In this document: positions 14,374 to 22,024 of the stretch, piece after piece | Layout of the letters: every line of letters begins with the position of its first letter | How positions within the stretch are numbered: the first letter of the stretch is position 1 | DNA from: Desulforamulus putei DSM 12395 | GTDB taxonomy: Bacteria; Bacillota; Desulfotomaculia; Desulfotomaculales; Desulfotomaculaceae | Length of the DNA: 64,000 nucleotides | Assembly (NCBI RefSeq): GCF_900129195.1 | Contig: NZ_FQUY01000013.1 | Span: forward strand, 16,564 to 80,563 | Reading direction: 5' to 3' | Notes under the pieces: model-generated | Database searches by the model: none | What the model was told of the DNA's origin: nothing | The model's input: only the letters and a program-made list of their open reading frames with translations | Made by a program: the position numbers and the translations under genes

Positions 14374-16743
14374 CTAGCCAGCAATTACTTTTTTAAGCAT
14401 CCTGCCGATGATAATTGGCAGGTTTTCTAATTGCTCTACATTAATGAGGTTGTTATAAATTTTTTGAACAGTAGGCAATGATGAATCCGGGCCAAAGTAG
14501 AACCCGATAACACCAATTCCCTGTTTTTCGGCTTCACGAACAGCAAGGGCGGTGTCTTTATATCCTTCTTCTCCTACATACTTGGTGTAACCATGCCACG
14601 GTTCTCCATCAGAGAGAACCATGATAATCTTTTTTAGCTCACTAACTGCTTGAAGTTCTTGAGTGGCGACCCTAATTGAGTAACCATCTCTGTTTTGAAC
14701 TTCAGCCTTAATGTTTACTAATTTGGTTCCATCCTTTTCACCGAAATTTACATAGTTATGGTGGATCACAATATCGTGTCCTGTGAACGCTGTAAATCCG
14801 GTAATAGAATGGTTGATTTTAAGCTGGGTAAGGACTTCATGCAGCAACACAGCTGTTTTTCGGGCTGTTCTTACCCTGGTTCCACTCATGCTGCCGCTGC
14901 AGTCCACCAGCACCTTGATTGCCAGCGTCGGGTCGTCGGAGGGGTTATTCTTTTTACGGAACACCTTCGCATCAGCTACTCCCAATTTCCAAAGCGCCGA
15001 TGGGTCAACCGCACCTTTCTTGAGGTTTCTGGCAATAAAGTGGTTTTTGTATTCCAACGCCTTCCTGATTTCATCCACTGTCCGAATTATGAGAGGGTTG
15101 ATTTCTTTAACTAATTGGCTGTATCGGACAGTATCCCCGGGCAGGCTGTCAACACGTAGTCTAACATCCCTATTAATCCCCTTTGCCAAAACCGTTTCGA
15201 TTTTAGAAAAGTCGATATCTATTACTGTCTCCGATTCTTTTTCGGTTTCGGCACGTTCGTAGAATTCGAGTTCTTCCTTTGAGGACTCCAAAAGCTCGCT
15301 AAAGTCAACATCTTCGTCGCGTTCTTCCGCAGTTTCAGGAAGGCTTGTTAACCTACCCCCTGGGCTTCCTCCTTCACCTTCGCTGGATTCCGGCGAGTCA
15401 TCCGAAAACTCACCGCCAAAACCAGATGGCTCATCAAATGGCTTGTCGGGTTCACCAGGAAAGTCTACGTCATCAGGAAATTCCCCTGGAAAGTCATCTT
15501 CCGGCAATTCTTCGGTTTCACCAGGTTCGGGCATACTGTCTGAAACATCTTTCGGAATATCTTCCCATAAGTCATCATCCCATGATTCATCTTTGGGTTC
15601 TACAGAAGGTTCGGTTTCCTCTGATGCGCTTTCGGGAATTTTATCTGTGGTTTCTTCTGCGGTCTCTTTCAGAGTTTCATCTGTGGTCTCTTTTGGAGTT
15701 TCTTCGAGAGATTTTTCCGGGGCTTTCTCTGGGGTATCTTCAGAAGTATCTTCCGGGGTTTCTTCCATGACTTCTTCTGGGGCTTCTTCTGGGGCTTTTT
15801 CTGGAGTTTCCCTTGGTGCTTTTCCCGAAGTATCTCCCGGAGCATCTTCGAGAGTTTCTTCAGGGGCTTTTTCCAGGGTTTTCTTTGCAGTTTCTCCAAG
15901 AGATTCCTCCGGGGATTCCTTCGGGGATTTCTCTGGAATAACACTTTCTGAAGTATCCTCTTTAGCCGGAGTTTTAGAGGGTTTTTCCTTCAGCTTTTCG
16001 GTGGGTTCTTTTGACCTTTTTTTGGGTTCCCGTTCTGGAGGTCTGATTTTCGGTGTTTTTCGGGGGTCTTTCCCCATCATTTTGGGTTTCTTTTTAGCTT
16101 TGTCAGTACCTGTCATAGAAGGCTCCGGCAGTGATGGTGGTTCAGGAAAGTGTTTTTTAATAATTTCTGCCGCCTGGTCCGCAAGCTCTAAAACCTCCCA
16201 GGTATCATTAGCCTCCCTGCCAATATCAACTAAAGAAATTAGTTCATAGATTACTTCCATGACATTATCCTGATCTTGAATAGAATCAGGAATGTCACCA
16301 CAAACGGCATAAGTACACATGCCGTTGAGTACAGCTTCTATTCCGGTACCCCAATTCTTGCGGTTTTTGAAAATATACTCATTTTGAAACCGCAGCTGCA
16401 TGGCAGTACCAGGGAAAACCGCAGCCATACATTTTTCGATACGGGAGTCCTCAATAATGTTGACTATGTGCTGGATGAGAACGCCTTTTTCACATGCACT
16501 CTTCCAAGCATTTATATCTGTGAAACGTATGTGCCCAGATTCATGTATGTTTTGGGCTTTCATTGCCAGCCAGCACTCCTCGGGGAGAGCCGGAATGCCA
16601 GGTACAATACTGTCGGTTAACTTTTTAACGAAAATCTTTTTGAAGTCGGTGCTGGCTCTATTGCTAAGCACCACCGTCAAATCGTCCACTTTGGTGAACA
16701 TTCGGGCGAGTGTTTGCAACCGCCACCTTTTAAGTTCGGACAT
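14374..16743 (-). CDS. CobT-like VWA protein with HExxH motif and acidic linker
   Basis: 789 residues in three parts. The N-terminus (1-210) has HESGH at 67-71, an HExxH metal-site motif seen in this VWA family. The middle (about 210-500) is a low-complexity linker of repeated E/T/P/K units such as EETPEDTSED. The C-terminal VWA domain has the MIDAS motif DCSGSMSG (about 600) and LSDGEP. VWA proteins of this sort work with MoxR-type AAA ATPases as chaperone/chelatase-like machines; a MoxR protein is encoded at 20558. Substrate unknown. The linker DNA is repetitive, so its length may vary. Start ATG 16743 has AAGGGG upstream. Confidence 0.85.
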   Translation of the reverse strand: MSELKRWRLQTLARMFTKVDDLTVVLSNRASTDFKKIFVKKLTDSIVPGIPALPEECWLAMKAQNIHESGHIRFTDINAWKSACEKGVLIQHIVNIIEDSRIEKCMAAVFPGTAMQLRFQNEYIFKNRKNWGTGIEAVLNGMCTYAVCGDIPDSIQDQDNVMEVIYELISLVDIGREANDTWEVLELADQAAEIIKKHFPEPPSLPEPSMTGTDKAKKKPKMMGKDPRKTPKIRPPEREPKKRSKEPTEKLKEKPSKTPAKEDTSESVIPEKSPKESPEESLGETAKKTLEKAPEETLEDAPGDTSGKAPRETPEKAPEEAPEEVMEETPEDTSEDTPEKAPEKSLEETPKETTDETLKETAEETTDKIPESASEETEPSVEPKDESWDDDLWEDIPKDVSDSMPEPGETEELPEDDFPGEFPDDVDFPGEPDKPFDEPSGFGGEFSDDSPESSEGEGGSPGGRLTSLPETAEERDEDVDFSELLESSKEELEFYERAETEKESETVIDIDFSKIETVLAKGINRDVRLRVDSLPGDTVRYSQLVKEINPLIIRTVDEIRKALEYKNHFIARNLKKGAVDPSALWKLGVADAKVFRKKNNPSDDPTLAIKVLVDCSGSMSGTRVRTARKTAVLLHEVLTQLKINHSITGFTAFTGHDIVIHHNYVNFGEKDGTKLVNIKAEVQNRDGYSIRVATQELQAVSELKKIIMVLSDGEPWHGYTKYVGEEGYKDTALAVREAEKQGIGVIGFYFGPDSSLPTVQKIYNNLINVEQLENLPIIIGRMLKKVIAG

Positions 16744-16804
16744 AATCTCAGCCCCTTTTTTTAAAAATAAATCCCCGCAAACAATTGTTAACGGGGTTTT
16801 TGGA

Positions 16805-17692
16805 CTATAATTTTTGTAGTAGAGACTTAATAAAGTCTTCTACTTTTCCTTCTGGCAGAGAACATCCGGCAGACTGGGGATGACCACCGCCACCGGCCAG
16901 TTTTGCAAGTTGAGCGACGTTAAATTCTTTTGAGCGAAATGATAATTTCCTGTCCCGGACATTGACAATTACCAAGAAGTCTATATCCATTTCTTGGTTT
17001 TTGTAGTATCCGAGTTCGGAAGTGTATTGTTCTGCATAACATACTCCGAATTTAACAGGCCCTTCAAAAATATCTACATTTGTTTTGCGGATGTATTCCA
17101 TCCGCTTTACTTGAACCGCATCAACTACTGTTTTTTCATAGTCCGTCAGCTGTGGCACTGGGTTGTGCATAAATTTGTTTACCCAGTATTCCCGGCTGGT
17201 TGCAGAAAGTAAATCGTTTAGTGCAACCGCCATTTTAGATTCCGGTGATTCCGGGTTTTGCGTCCATAACCACATGTCGTATGTGTTTACTATATGAACT
17301 AACCTTGATAGTTCAAAATTTAAAAATTCAAAAAGCAAGTTTGCATTATTATCCCATTCAAGTTCTTTAAACATAATACAGGCTCCACATAACGAAGTGT
17401 CGATAACACACCAGGGATATTTCTGCATCCATAAAGCTGTCGCATGGTGGTCAAACAGACGCACCTTCATCCCTGCAGAATTGGCTTTGTCGAGTTCCCG
17501 AGCTACTTCTTTATTAACAGAAATATCGGCTAAATATAGAAGTTCCGGTTCACTTACTAACAAATCCATAACTTTTTGGTTTACAGTCTTATAGTCCTCG
17601 TAAAAAATAACACTGTCTGGAAAGGCTGTTTTAAACACTACGGCACATGCACACCCGTCCATGTCGTTATGGGTCACAAGAATTTTTTTCAT
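16805..17692 (-). CDS. DHH-family phosphoesterase (NrnA-like)
   Basis: 295 residues. Motif I THNDMDG at the N-terminus, motif II LADIS, motif III DHHAT, and a C-terminal DHHA1 signature GGGGHPQSAGC. These residues bind two metal ions. Family members degrade nano-RNA/oligonucleotides or cyclic dinucleotide products, or act as exonucleases on DNA. No extra domain suggests which. ATG 17692 follows GGGGG; the longer frame overlaps the upstream small gene. Possibly clears short RNA or DNA products, an inference. Confidence 0.88.
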   Translation of the reverse strand: MKKILVTHNDMDGCACAVVFKTAFPDSVIFYEDYKTVNQKVMDLLVSEPELLYLADISVNKEVARELDKANSAGMKVRLFDHHATALWMQKYPWCVIDTSLCGACIMFKELEWDNNANLLFEFLNFELSRLVHIVNTYDMWLWTQNPESPESKMAVALNDLLSATSREYWVNKFMHNPVPQLTDYEKTVVDAVQVKRMEYIRKTNVDIFEGPVKFGVCYAEQYTSELGYYKNQEMDIDFLVIVNVRDRKLSFRSKEFNVAQLAKLAGGGGHPQSAGCSLPEGKVEDFIKSLLQKL

Positions 17693-17708
17693 TTTTATAT
17701 ATCCCCCT

Positions 17709-17909
17709 TTAGCCAACTAATTCTTTGATTTCCTGCATCCATTGGGCGTTTTCTTTTGCCCGATGGTATTTCTTTGAGCCATTATCAATAGAAAAATCAA
17801 AACTGGCCTTAGACAGCCAGTTACCTTCTTCTTCTCCCAGGGCTATTGCCCTTTTTTTAATTATCCTTGTCCTGTGAAGTAATACCTTTGACCTTTCGTG
17901 TCTTTGCAT
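17709..17909 (-). CDS. Small basic hypothetical protein
   Basis: 66 residues from ATG 17909 (AAGGAG 8 bases upstream; an ATG two codons earlier is too close). Very basic N-terminal half (HERSKVLLHRTRIIKKR) and a polar helical rest (YHRAKENAQWMQEIKEL). It is the first gene behind leader 2, preceded by an 11-bp hairpin (17946-17971). Possibly nucleic-acid binding by charge only. Confidence 0.6.
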   Translation of the reverse strand: MQRHERSKVLLHRTRIIKKRAIALGEEEGNWLSKASFDFSIDNGSKKYHRAKENAQWMQEIKELVG

Positions 17910-18021
17910 TCGCATCTCTCCTTAAGCCATATTTTTTTAACCGAGGGCTCCCTGGTACCACCAGGAGAGCCAATAAAGTGATACCAGCAAACACCCCCTT
18001 TATTTTTTTTGAAAATAAAAA

Positions 18022-18047
18022 GGCCCTGATTAAAGATAATCAGAGCC
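18022..18047 (-). terminator. Leader terminator hairpin (attenuator candidate), operon 2
   Basis: GGCUCUGAUUA-UCUU-UAAUCAGGGCC followed by UUUUUAUUUU, between promoter 2 and the first gene at 17909. Confidence 0.7.
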
Positions 18048-18087
18048 TTTTAGTCAAGACTTATAATATATTTTTGAAATAACAAAG

Positions 18088-18147
18088 GAAACAAGCATAC
18101 GAGTCCGATCCGCTAAGGGATCTCAATACTCGAAGCATTGTTTCCCG
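18088..18147 (-). ncRNA. Nested hairpin in leader 2
   Basis: A 17-nt imperfect outer inverted repeat (GGAAACAAGCATACGAG against CTCGAAGCATTGTTTCC) encloses GATCC/GGATC. It is found only in leader 2, between the hairpin motifs and the attenuator. Confidence 0.45.
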
Positions 18148-18191
18148 TTCTAGCTGTCTTTAATTCTATTAATTATTCTTTAGAAACACAC

Positions 18192-18211
18192 GTACGCGCG
18201 TACGCGCGTAC
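18192..18211. promoter_or_regulatory. Extended CG palindrome, leader 2
   Basis: GTACGCG units repeated to 20 bp, then CTGTTAAATAATGTAAATC as in leader 3. Alternating CG/TA steps. Confidence 0.55.
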
Positions 18212-18235
18212 CTGTTAAATAATGTAAATCACTAA

Positions 18236-18263
18236 GACAGTACCTACTCGTGTAGCATCTGTC
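18236..18263 (-). ncRNA. Leader hairpin motif, copy E
   Basis: Outer stem GACAG/CTGTC, inner stem CTAC/GTAG (compensatory against CCAC/GTGG), loop TCGT on the plus strand. Confidence 0.7.
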
Positions 18264-18283
18264 ACACACTCATAACCATCCTG

Positions 18284-18311
18284 GCTAGTTCCTGCTCGTA
18301 CAGCATCTAGC
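18284..18311 (-). ncRNA. Leader hairpin motif, copy F
   Basis: Outer stem GCTAG/CTAGC, inner CTGC/ACAG with one mismatch, same 28-bp length and conserved CTCGT core. Confidence 0.65.
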
Positions 18312-18335
18312 TAATTAGAAACTAAAATATAGTAA

Positions 18336-18364
18336 ATTATAACACCCCTAATTAAGATAATCAA
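18336..18364 (-). promoter_or_regulatory. SigmaA-type promoter of operon 2
   Basis: TTGATT, 17-bp spacer, TATAAT on the minus strand, placed relative to copies E/F as in leaders 1 and 3. Confidence 0.7.
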
Positions 18365-18793
18365 GACAGTGAACTACCCACCACTTCACTATTCGAGTTA
18401 TCACAAAGGGGAACACATCAATATACAGCGGAAGATATGGCCTGTTTTCTTGATCAGGTACACCGGTGTTAGTGGGGCATTGGTTTTCTTGGTAAATCTA
18501 CAGATTATTCCAGCAAGATATTATTCCATATCCAATCGCTGACGGAGGGTAGGACTGGATGAGGATTCCTTTATGTTAGTGCGATGGAGAAAAAGTTATC
18601 TTCCCGGAAGGGTTTAATCACGGTCAAAATCACTCTTACCCTAGCACAACAACTTATAGGGTGATACAGAAAATTTATTTTATGGATTTGGATAAATTTT
18701 GGGCAAATTTTTTTCTATAAGAGAGGATATTTTACCAATAAAAGGTATTATTAACTATAAATGGTTTGTGCATAAAATATAAGGTGGTGTAAG
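18365..18793. other. Non-coding stretch of about 430 bp
   Basis: No frame of useful length on either strand. Short purine-rich and GGAAG/GGTAGG segments could fold, but I find no known RNA family here. The right end holds a probable plus-strand promoter for the small gene at 18832 (AT-rich, CATAAAATATAAGG). Confidence 0.4.
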
Positions 18794-18831
18794 ATGTGGG
18801 CAAGAGTAGGAAATTTAGGAAGGTGAGAAAG

Positions 18832-19002
18832 ATGTTAGCACCCAAAGCACTTTCCACGCAACAAAGATTGCTTAGAGCTGCAGAGTTGGCTAAAAGAGTT
18901 TATGCTAAAGTTGAGGCTCGTGGGCTTACTGAGGAACAATTAAGAGCAGACATTAAGAAGGCTCGTGAGGATGTCAGAAGTCGTCGTCCCTATCGTACTT
19001 GA
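18832..19002 (+). CDS. Small helical protein, antitoxin-like in size
   Basis: 56 residues, charged and helical, containing GLTEEQLRADIKKAREDVR, a pattern common in small antitoxin-like proteins, and ending RRPYRT. ATG 18832 is preceded by GGAAGGTGAG. That SD is the end of a 10-codon frame at 18794-18826 (MWARVGNLGR), which may couple translation. No toxin gene adjoins it. Function not assigned. Confidence 0.5.
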   Translation: MLAPKALSTQQRLLRAAELAKRVYAKVEARGLTEEQLRADIKKAREDVRSRRPYRT

Positions 19003-19071
19003 TTTATACTACTATTGAGTAAATAAGTCAATAGAAAGGGGGATAAGCCGCTTTCCTCCCCTGAATAAATT

Positions 19072-19167
19072 CAGGGGTATCCAGCGGCGAGATTTCATGA
19101 AGAAAATGCGGACTACAATGCAGCAAGAAACATAAGCATGTCAACTAAATACATAGACAGCAATTAA
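19072..19167 (+). pseudogene. TnpB C-terminal tail remnant
   Basis: The plus-strand frame ending TAA 19165-19167 reads ENADYNAARNI, the RuvC-III end of TnpB (D-x-NAA-x-NI), plus 11 more residues. Everything upstream of it is lost. A CCCCTGAATAAATTCAGGGG hairpin at about 19058-19077 overlaps its start. Confidence 0.75.
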
Positions 19168-19186
19168 GTAATTTATTGTAAATTTT

Positions 19187-19299
19187 AGGCTGACTCCGCA
19201 GCCTGAAGGTGAGAAGTGTTGCTAGAGCCCTTTGTGGACGTGCAATAACGCTCACCAAGCTCCGGGTGAACATCCGGAGGCACCCCCTGAAGTCAGGGG
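19187..19299 (+). ncRNA. Three tandem hairpins after the TnpB tail (omega-RNA-like)
   Basis: AGGCTG/CAGCCT (19187-19204), CTCCGG/CCGGAG (19260-19279) and CCCCTGA/TCAGGGG (19284-19299). Position after TnpB and before the element end is where omega-RNA scaffolds and right-end hairpins of IS200/IS605 elements lie. Assignment by position only. Confidence 0.4.
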
Positions 19300-19460
19300 A
19301 GCGCCATATAGCTGGAAAACATTTTTCAGGAACAGTATAACTTATGCCTTTAGCACAATTTGTCGTCGATCCTACGTGGTTTTTGCGCTATTACCAGTCG
19401 ACAACAAAATTACCTTTTTCAAGCTCCAACAAACCAGGCAAACCAATGCTTTCACAACGA

Positions 19461-19623
19461 GTTCTGGTACCAGCTATATGGGGCTGGAGCGCCCCGCTAT
19501 AACATCCTTTTGGGCCCGGCAGTGGTGGTTCTGGTACCAGCTATATGGGGCTGGAGCATCCATCAATAGTGCAGACATAGTCACCAGTGTAGGGTTCTGG
19601 TACCAGCTATATGGGGCTGGAGC
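19461..19623 (+). CRISPR. Three-repeat CRISPR-like mini-array
   Basis: Three identical 30-bp repeats (starting GTTCTGGTACCAGC, ending GGGGCTGGAGC) at 19461-19490, 19528-19557 and 19594-19623. They are separated by unrelated spacers of 37 and 36 bp. Length and regularity fit a type I or III array. No cas gene is in the window. A 15-bp near-perfect inverse copy of the repeat centre lies at 19301-19315, touching the TnpB-tail hairpins, so an IS-related origin is possible. Orientation is not certain. Confidence 0.7.
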
Positions 19624-19672
19624 CTTCTATACTCATATTCACACCTTTCCTTCTTTCGCATTATTTAGCGAA

Positions 19673-19709
19673 AGTGCATCAGAAGAATTTCACCTCTGAT
19701 GCACTTTTT
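19673..19709. terminator. Bidirectional terminator hairpin
   Basis: AGTGCATCAGA/TCTGATGCACT, 11 bp, with TTTTT on the plus side. It lies between the CRISPR-like array and the stop of the minus-strand gene at 19730. Confidence 0.7.
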
Positions 19710-19729
19710 GAATGTTATACGCATTAGCA

Positions 19730-20086
19730 TTAACTACAAGGATTATCTTTACGACATTTATATTCGCAAGTATTTTTTATTCTGCACATAAAACAACAGT
19801 CGGTGAAACCATGCGGGCATTCCTGGCATTCATTTGTCGATTGCTCTAATACCTCTGAAACAACATCCGTTCCTACTTGCTTTTGAATCATTCCGGTTCC
19901 TCTGCAAGATCCACAGAAGATAGCTTCACAGATGAAGCCTTCTTCAAAAATACATTTACTGTAACCACTTCCCCCGCAAACAGGGCATGGCATTTTGACG
20001 TTTTCAGGAACCGAAATTTGGGATACCGGTATTTTGTGTATACAACCTTTAACCTTCATTTCTCCAATATTGCAGTAATGATTCAT
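19730..20086 (-). CDS. Cysteine-rich zinc-finger protein (DnaJ central domain-like)
   Basis: 118 residues with two CxxCxGxG-type units, CPVCGGSG and CGSCRGTG, as in the DnaJ zinc-binding domain. More cysteine pairs follow (CQEC, CCFMC) with a C-terminal CEYKCRKDNPC. No J domain. The first 30 residues are a short polar lead. It probably binds two or more zinc ions; partner and role unknown. GGGGG precedes ATG 20086, and the upstream gene ends 13 bp away, so they form one operon. Confidence 0.75.
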   Translation of the reverse strand: MNHYCNIGEMKVKGCIHKIPVSQISVPENVKMPCPVCGGSGYSKCIFEEGFICEAIFCGSCRGTGMIQKQVGTDVVSEVLEQSTNECQECPHGFTDCCFMCRIKNTCEYKCRKDNPCS

Positions 20087-20098
20087 TTTTGAACCCCC

Positions 20099-20518
20099 TT
20101 AATTAATATTTTCGCGGTAAATTTTGAACATGGCAAAGTGGTATCGGCCCCACTTATTTACTGCCTCCAAAAAGGCATCCATGTTTTCACGATAACTGTT
20201 TTCTACTTCCGCAAGCACTTGATCTATATGCTTTTTAATATCGGGACGATGTTTTTCTACCCATTCATAACACCCAGCAGGGTAGGCAGCCCGGACTTCA
20301 TTATACACTTCCATCCAAGCCGAATCTGCCTTAGCCTCATCCCATGATATTACCTTCAGCAACTCATCGTGTTTGGCAGATCTAAGTTTTTGTAATAAAG
20401 CCATTGCATCCCCCGGTATTTCCTTTGGGGATTTCCAAGGCAACTTAATGTTGGGCTTTCCGCCCTGAATACTGAATTGCACCCCGTATGTTCTTAATTT
20501 ATCGACCAGGGTTTTCAC
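20099..20518 (-). CDS. Protein with TubC-N-like N-terminal domain
   Basis: 139 residues, GTG start 20518 with GGGAG upstream. Residues 1-55 (LVDKLRTYGVQFSIQGGKPNIK, then LLQKLRSAKHDELLKVI) resemble the TubC N-terminal docking fold, frequently seen in replication/primase-linked proteins of mobile elements. The rest is helical with aromatic residues. Possibly an adaptor for the neighbouring ATPase. Function not established. Confidence 0.6.
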   Translation of the reverse strand: MKTLVDKLRTYGVQFSIQGGKPNIKLPWKSPKEIPGDAMALLQKLRSAKHDELLKVISWDEAKADSAWMEVYNEVRAAYPAGCYEWVEKHRPDIKKHIDQVLAEVENSYRENMDAFLEAVNKWGRYHFAMFKIYRENIN

Positions 20519-20557
20519 GTTTGCACTCCCTTTTTAGATAGCAAAGCCAGGGGTGGC

Positions 20558-21961
20558 TTATGCTAATAGGCTTTGGCAAATATCAGTTACCTGCTCGATT
20601 TCGTACTTATCGCCTAGGCCCTCGGTCAAAACGCTGATGGCAGCACTCTTTAAATTGCTCCCATCCATATACTCCTCCGCAATAGTGAACAGCGCCCGGA
20701 CGGAAAGAGTTCTGTCTGAGATGTCACCGTTTTTTACTCTCTCTGAAAGTAGTTGGAACAATTCAGAGAGCTTTCGGGCGATCTCTCGTTTTACCCCGGT
20801 TTTGTCCTGAATGAGTGACGTTAAATTCTCTCTAGTCAGATGAGGCACATAAATAGACCGAAAGCGGTCTTGGAATGCCTCATTTAAGGGCTTCGTTCCT
20901 GCGTATCCGTAGTTCATGCAGGCAACCAGCCTAAAGGACTCGGGGGCTTTTACCTCGCCATAACCGGGAACCGAAAGGGTTTTCTGCCAGTCAAGCAACC
21001 CATGCAGTAGGGAGGTTACCTCGGGGATGAGCATATTGACTTCATCCACCACCACTAACTCCCCATTTAACACAGCAGATAAAAGAATGCCCGGCTCGAA
21101 ACCAATTTTAAGCTGTGCGCCCCTTAGTTTTTGGACTAACGGCTCAGCATCTATTCCTGCGGCCTTACATGCAGCCCTTAATTTGGTTTCCGTAATCAAG
21201 TCAACGCCCTCCTGGGGTTCCAACGTCTTGGACCCTAACAGGGCTTCGGCAGACAAGTCGATTCCTCCGAATATTTTCCGAATCGGGAGCATCAGTATTG
21301 CCGCCAGGGTTTCGGCCATGGTAGACTTACCGGACCCCTTCGGACCAATCAATAGCGGTGCTACCCATGAGGAACGAGTCATATTACCGACCGCCCGGAT
21401 AACTTCCTCACCGGACGGAATATAATTCGCTTCGGGAATTCTGGATAATTGTTCCGGGGTTAACTTTTCTTTTTGTTTAGCCCGGAACTCTAAAACTCTT
21501 TTCAATATCCGCGGAGGGAAGTTAAACCTTGCCAACCAGCGGTCCTCATCAGGGAGATCAACGGTTTCAGGTATAATTTCTTCCCCTTCGGTTTCATAGA
21601 CCGGTTTTAAAAGTTCAAACCGGCCTTTGCGACCTAATTTTTCTTCGGTTAGGTCTTTTACGATTCTCACCGTATTGGGGTCAGGGATGACACCTGATAC
21701 GGTAACCTCTTCCCGGCGGTTGAAGCCTCTAGCAAAATCTATCAGGGCCGCCAGATGCCAGCATGGCATCCCCTTTTCAATCGCCATGCAATGATGGTCC
21801 ACAATAAGAGTACCAGGATTAATCCGGCACAAAAAAGGATTGGTTGAGGCCATCATTTCGGCGTATATTAAGCCGTCAGCACCCAGACCAACGGTTAATA
21901 TGTTATCTTTTTGCTCAATGTATTTATTGTAATTTTTTTCGAATACACTGATTTTTTTCAT
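20558..21961 (-). CDS. MoxR-type AAA+ ATPase with SWIM-like N-terminal finger
   Basis: 467 residues. Residues about 42-75 have C...(15)...C...(8)...C-W-H, a SWIM-like CxnCxH zinc-finger pattern. The AAA+ core begins near 200: Walker A GPKGSGKST, Walker B LVVVDEVN, a sensor-1 region CMNYGYAGTKPLN and the arginine of QDRFRS. MoxR ATPases act with VWA proteins; the probable partner is the CobT-like protein at 14374, in the neighbouring operon. ATG 21961 follows AGAAAGG. An AGAGGAC/GTCCTCT hairpin lies between it and the upstream gene. Confidence 0.85.
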   Translation of the reverse strand: MKKISVFEKNYNKYIEQKDNILTVGLGADGLIYAEMMASTNPFLCRINPGTLIVDHHCMAIEKGMPCWHLAALIDFARGFNRREEVTVSGVIPDPNTVRIVKDLTEEKLGRKGRFELLKPVYETEGEEIIPETVDLPDEDRWLARFNFPPRILKRVLEFRAKQKEKLTPEQLSRIPEANYIPSGEEVIRAVGNMTRSSWVAPLLIGPKGSGKSTMAETLAAILMLPIRKIFGGIDLSAEALLGSKTLEPQEGVDLITETKLRAACKAAGIDAEPLVQKLRGAQLKIGFEPGILLSAVLNGELVVVDEVNMLIPEVTSLLHGLLDWQKTLSVPGYGEVKAPESFRLVACMNYGYAGTKPLNEAFQDRFRSIYVPHLTRENLTSLIQDKTGVKREIARKLSELFQLLSERVKNGDISDRTLSVRALFTIAEEYMDGSNLKSAAISVLTEGLGDKYEIEQVTDICQSLLA

Positions 21962-22024
21962 AAGAACCATCCTTTCTAAAAATGAAAGAGGACAGCCTTA
22001 AAAAAGACCGTCCTCTTGTTTAGC

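Noticed and set aside
15443..16249. 268-codon plus-strand serine/valine-rich reading frame
   Set aside because: It is the antisense of the low-complexity acidic linker of the VWA protein; repeats create long shadow frames.
19461..19623. Interpretation of the three 30-bp repeats as coding tandem repeats
   Set aside because: The frame through them has no start with SD, the spacers are unrelated and differ in length by one base, which would shift any frame.
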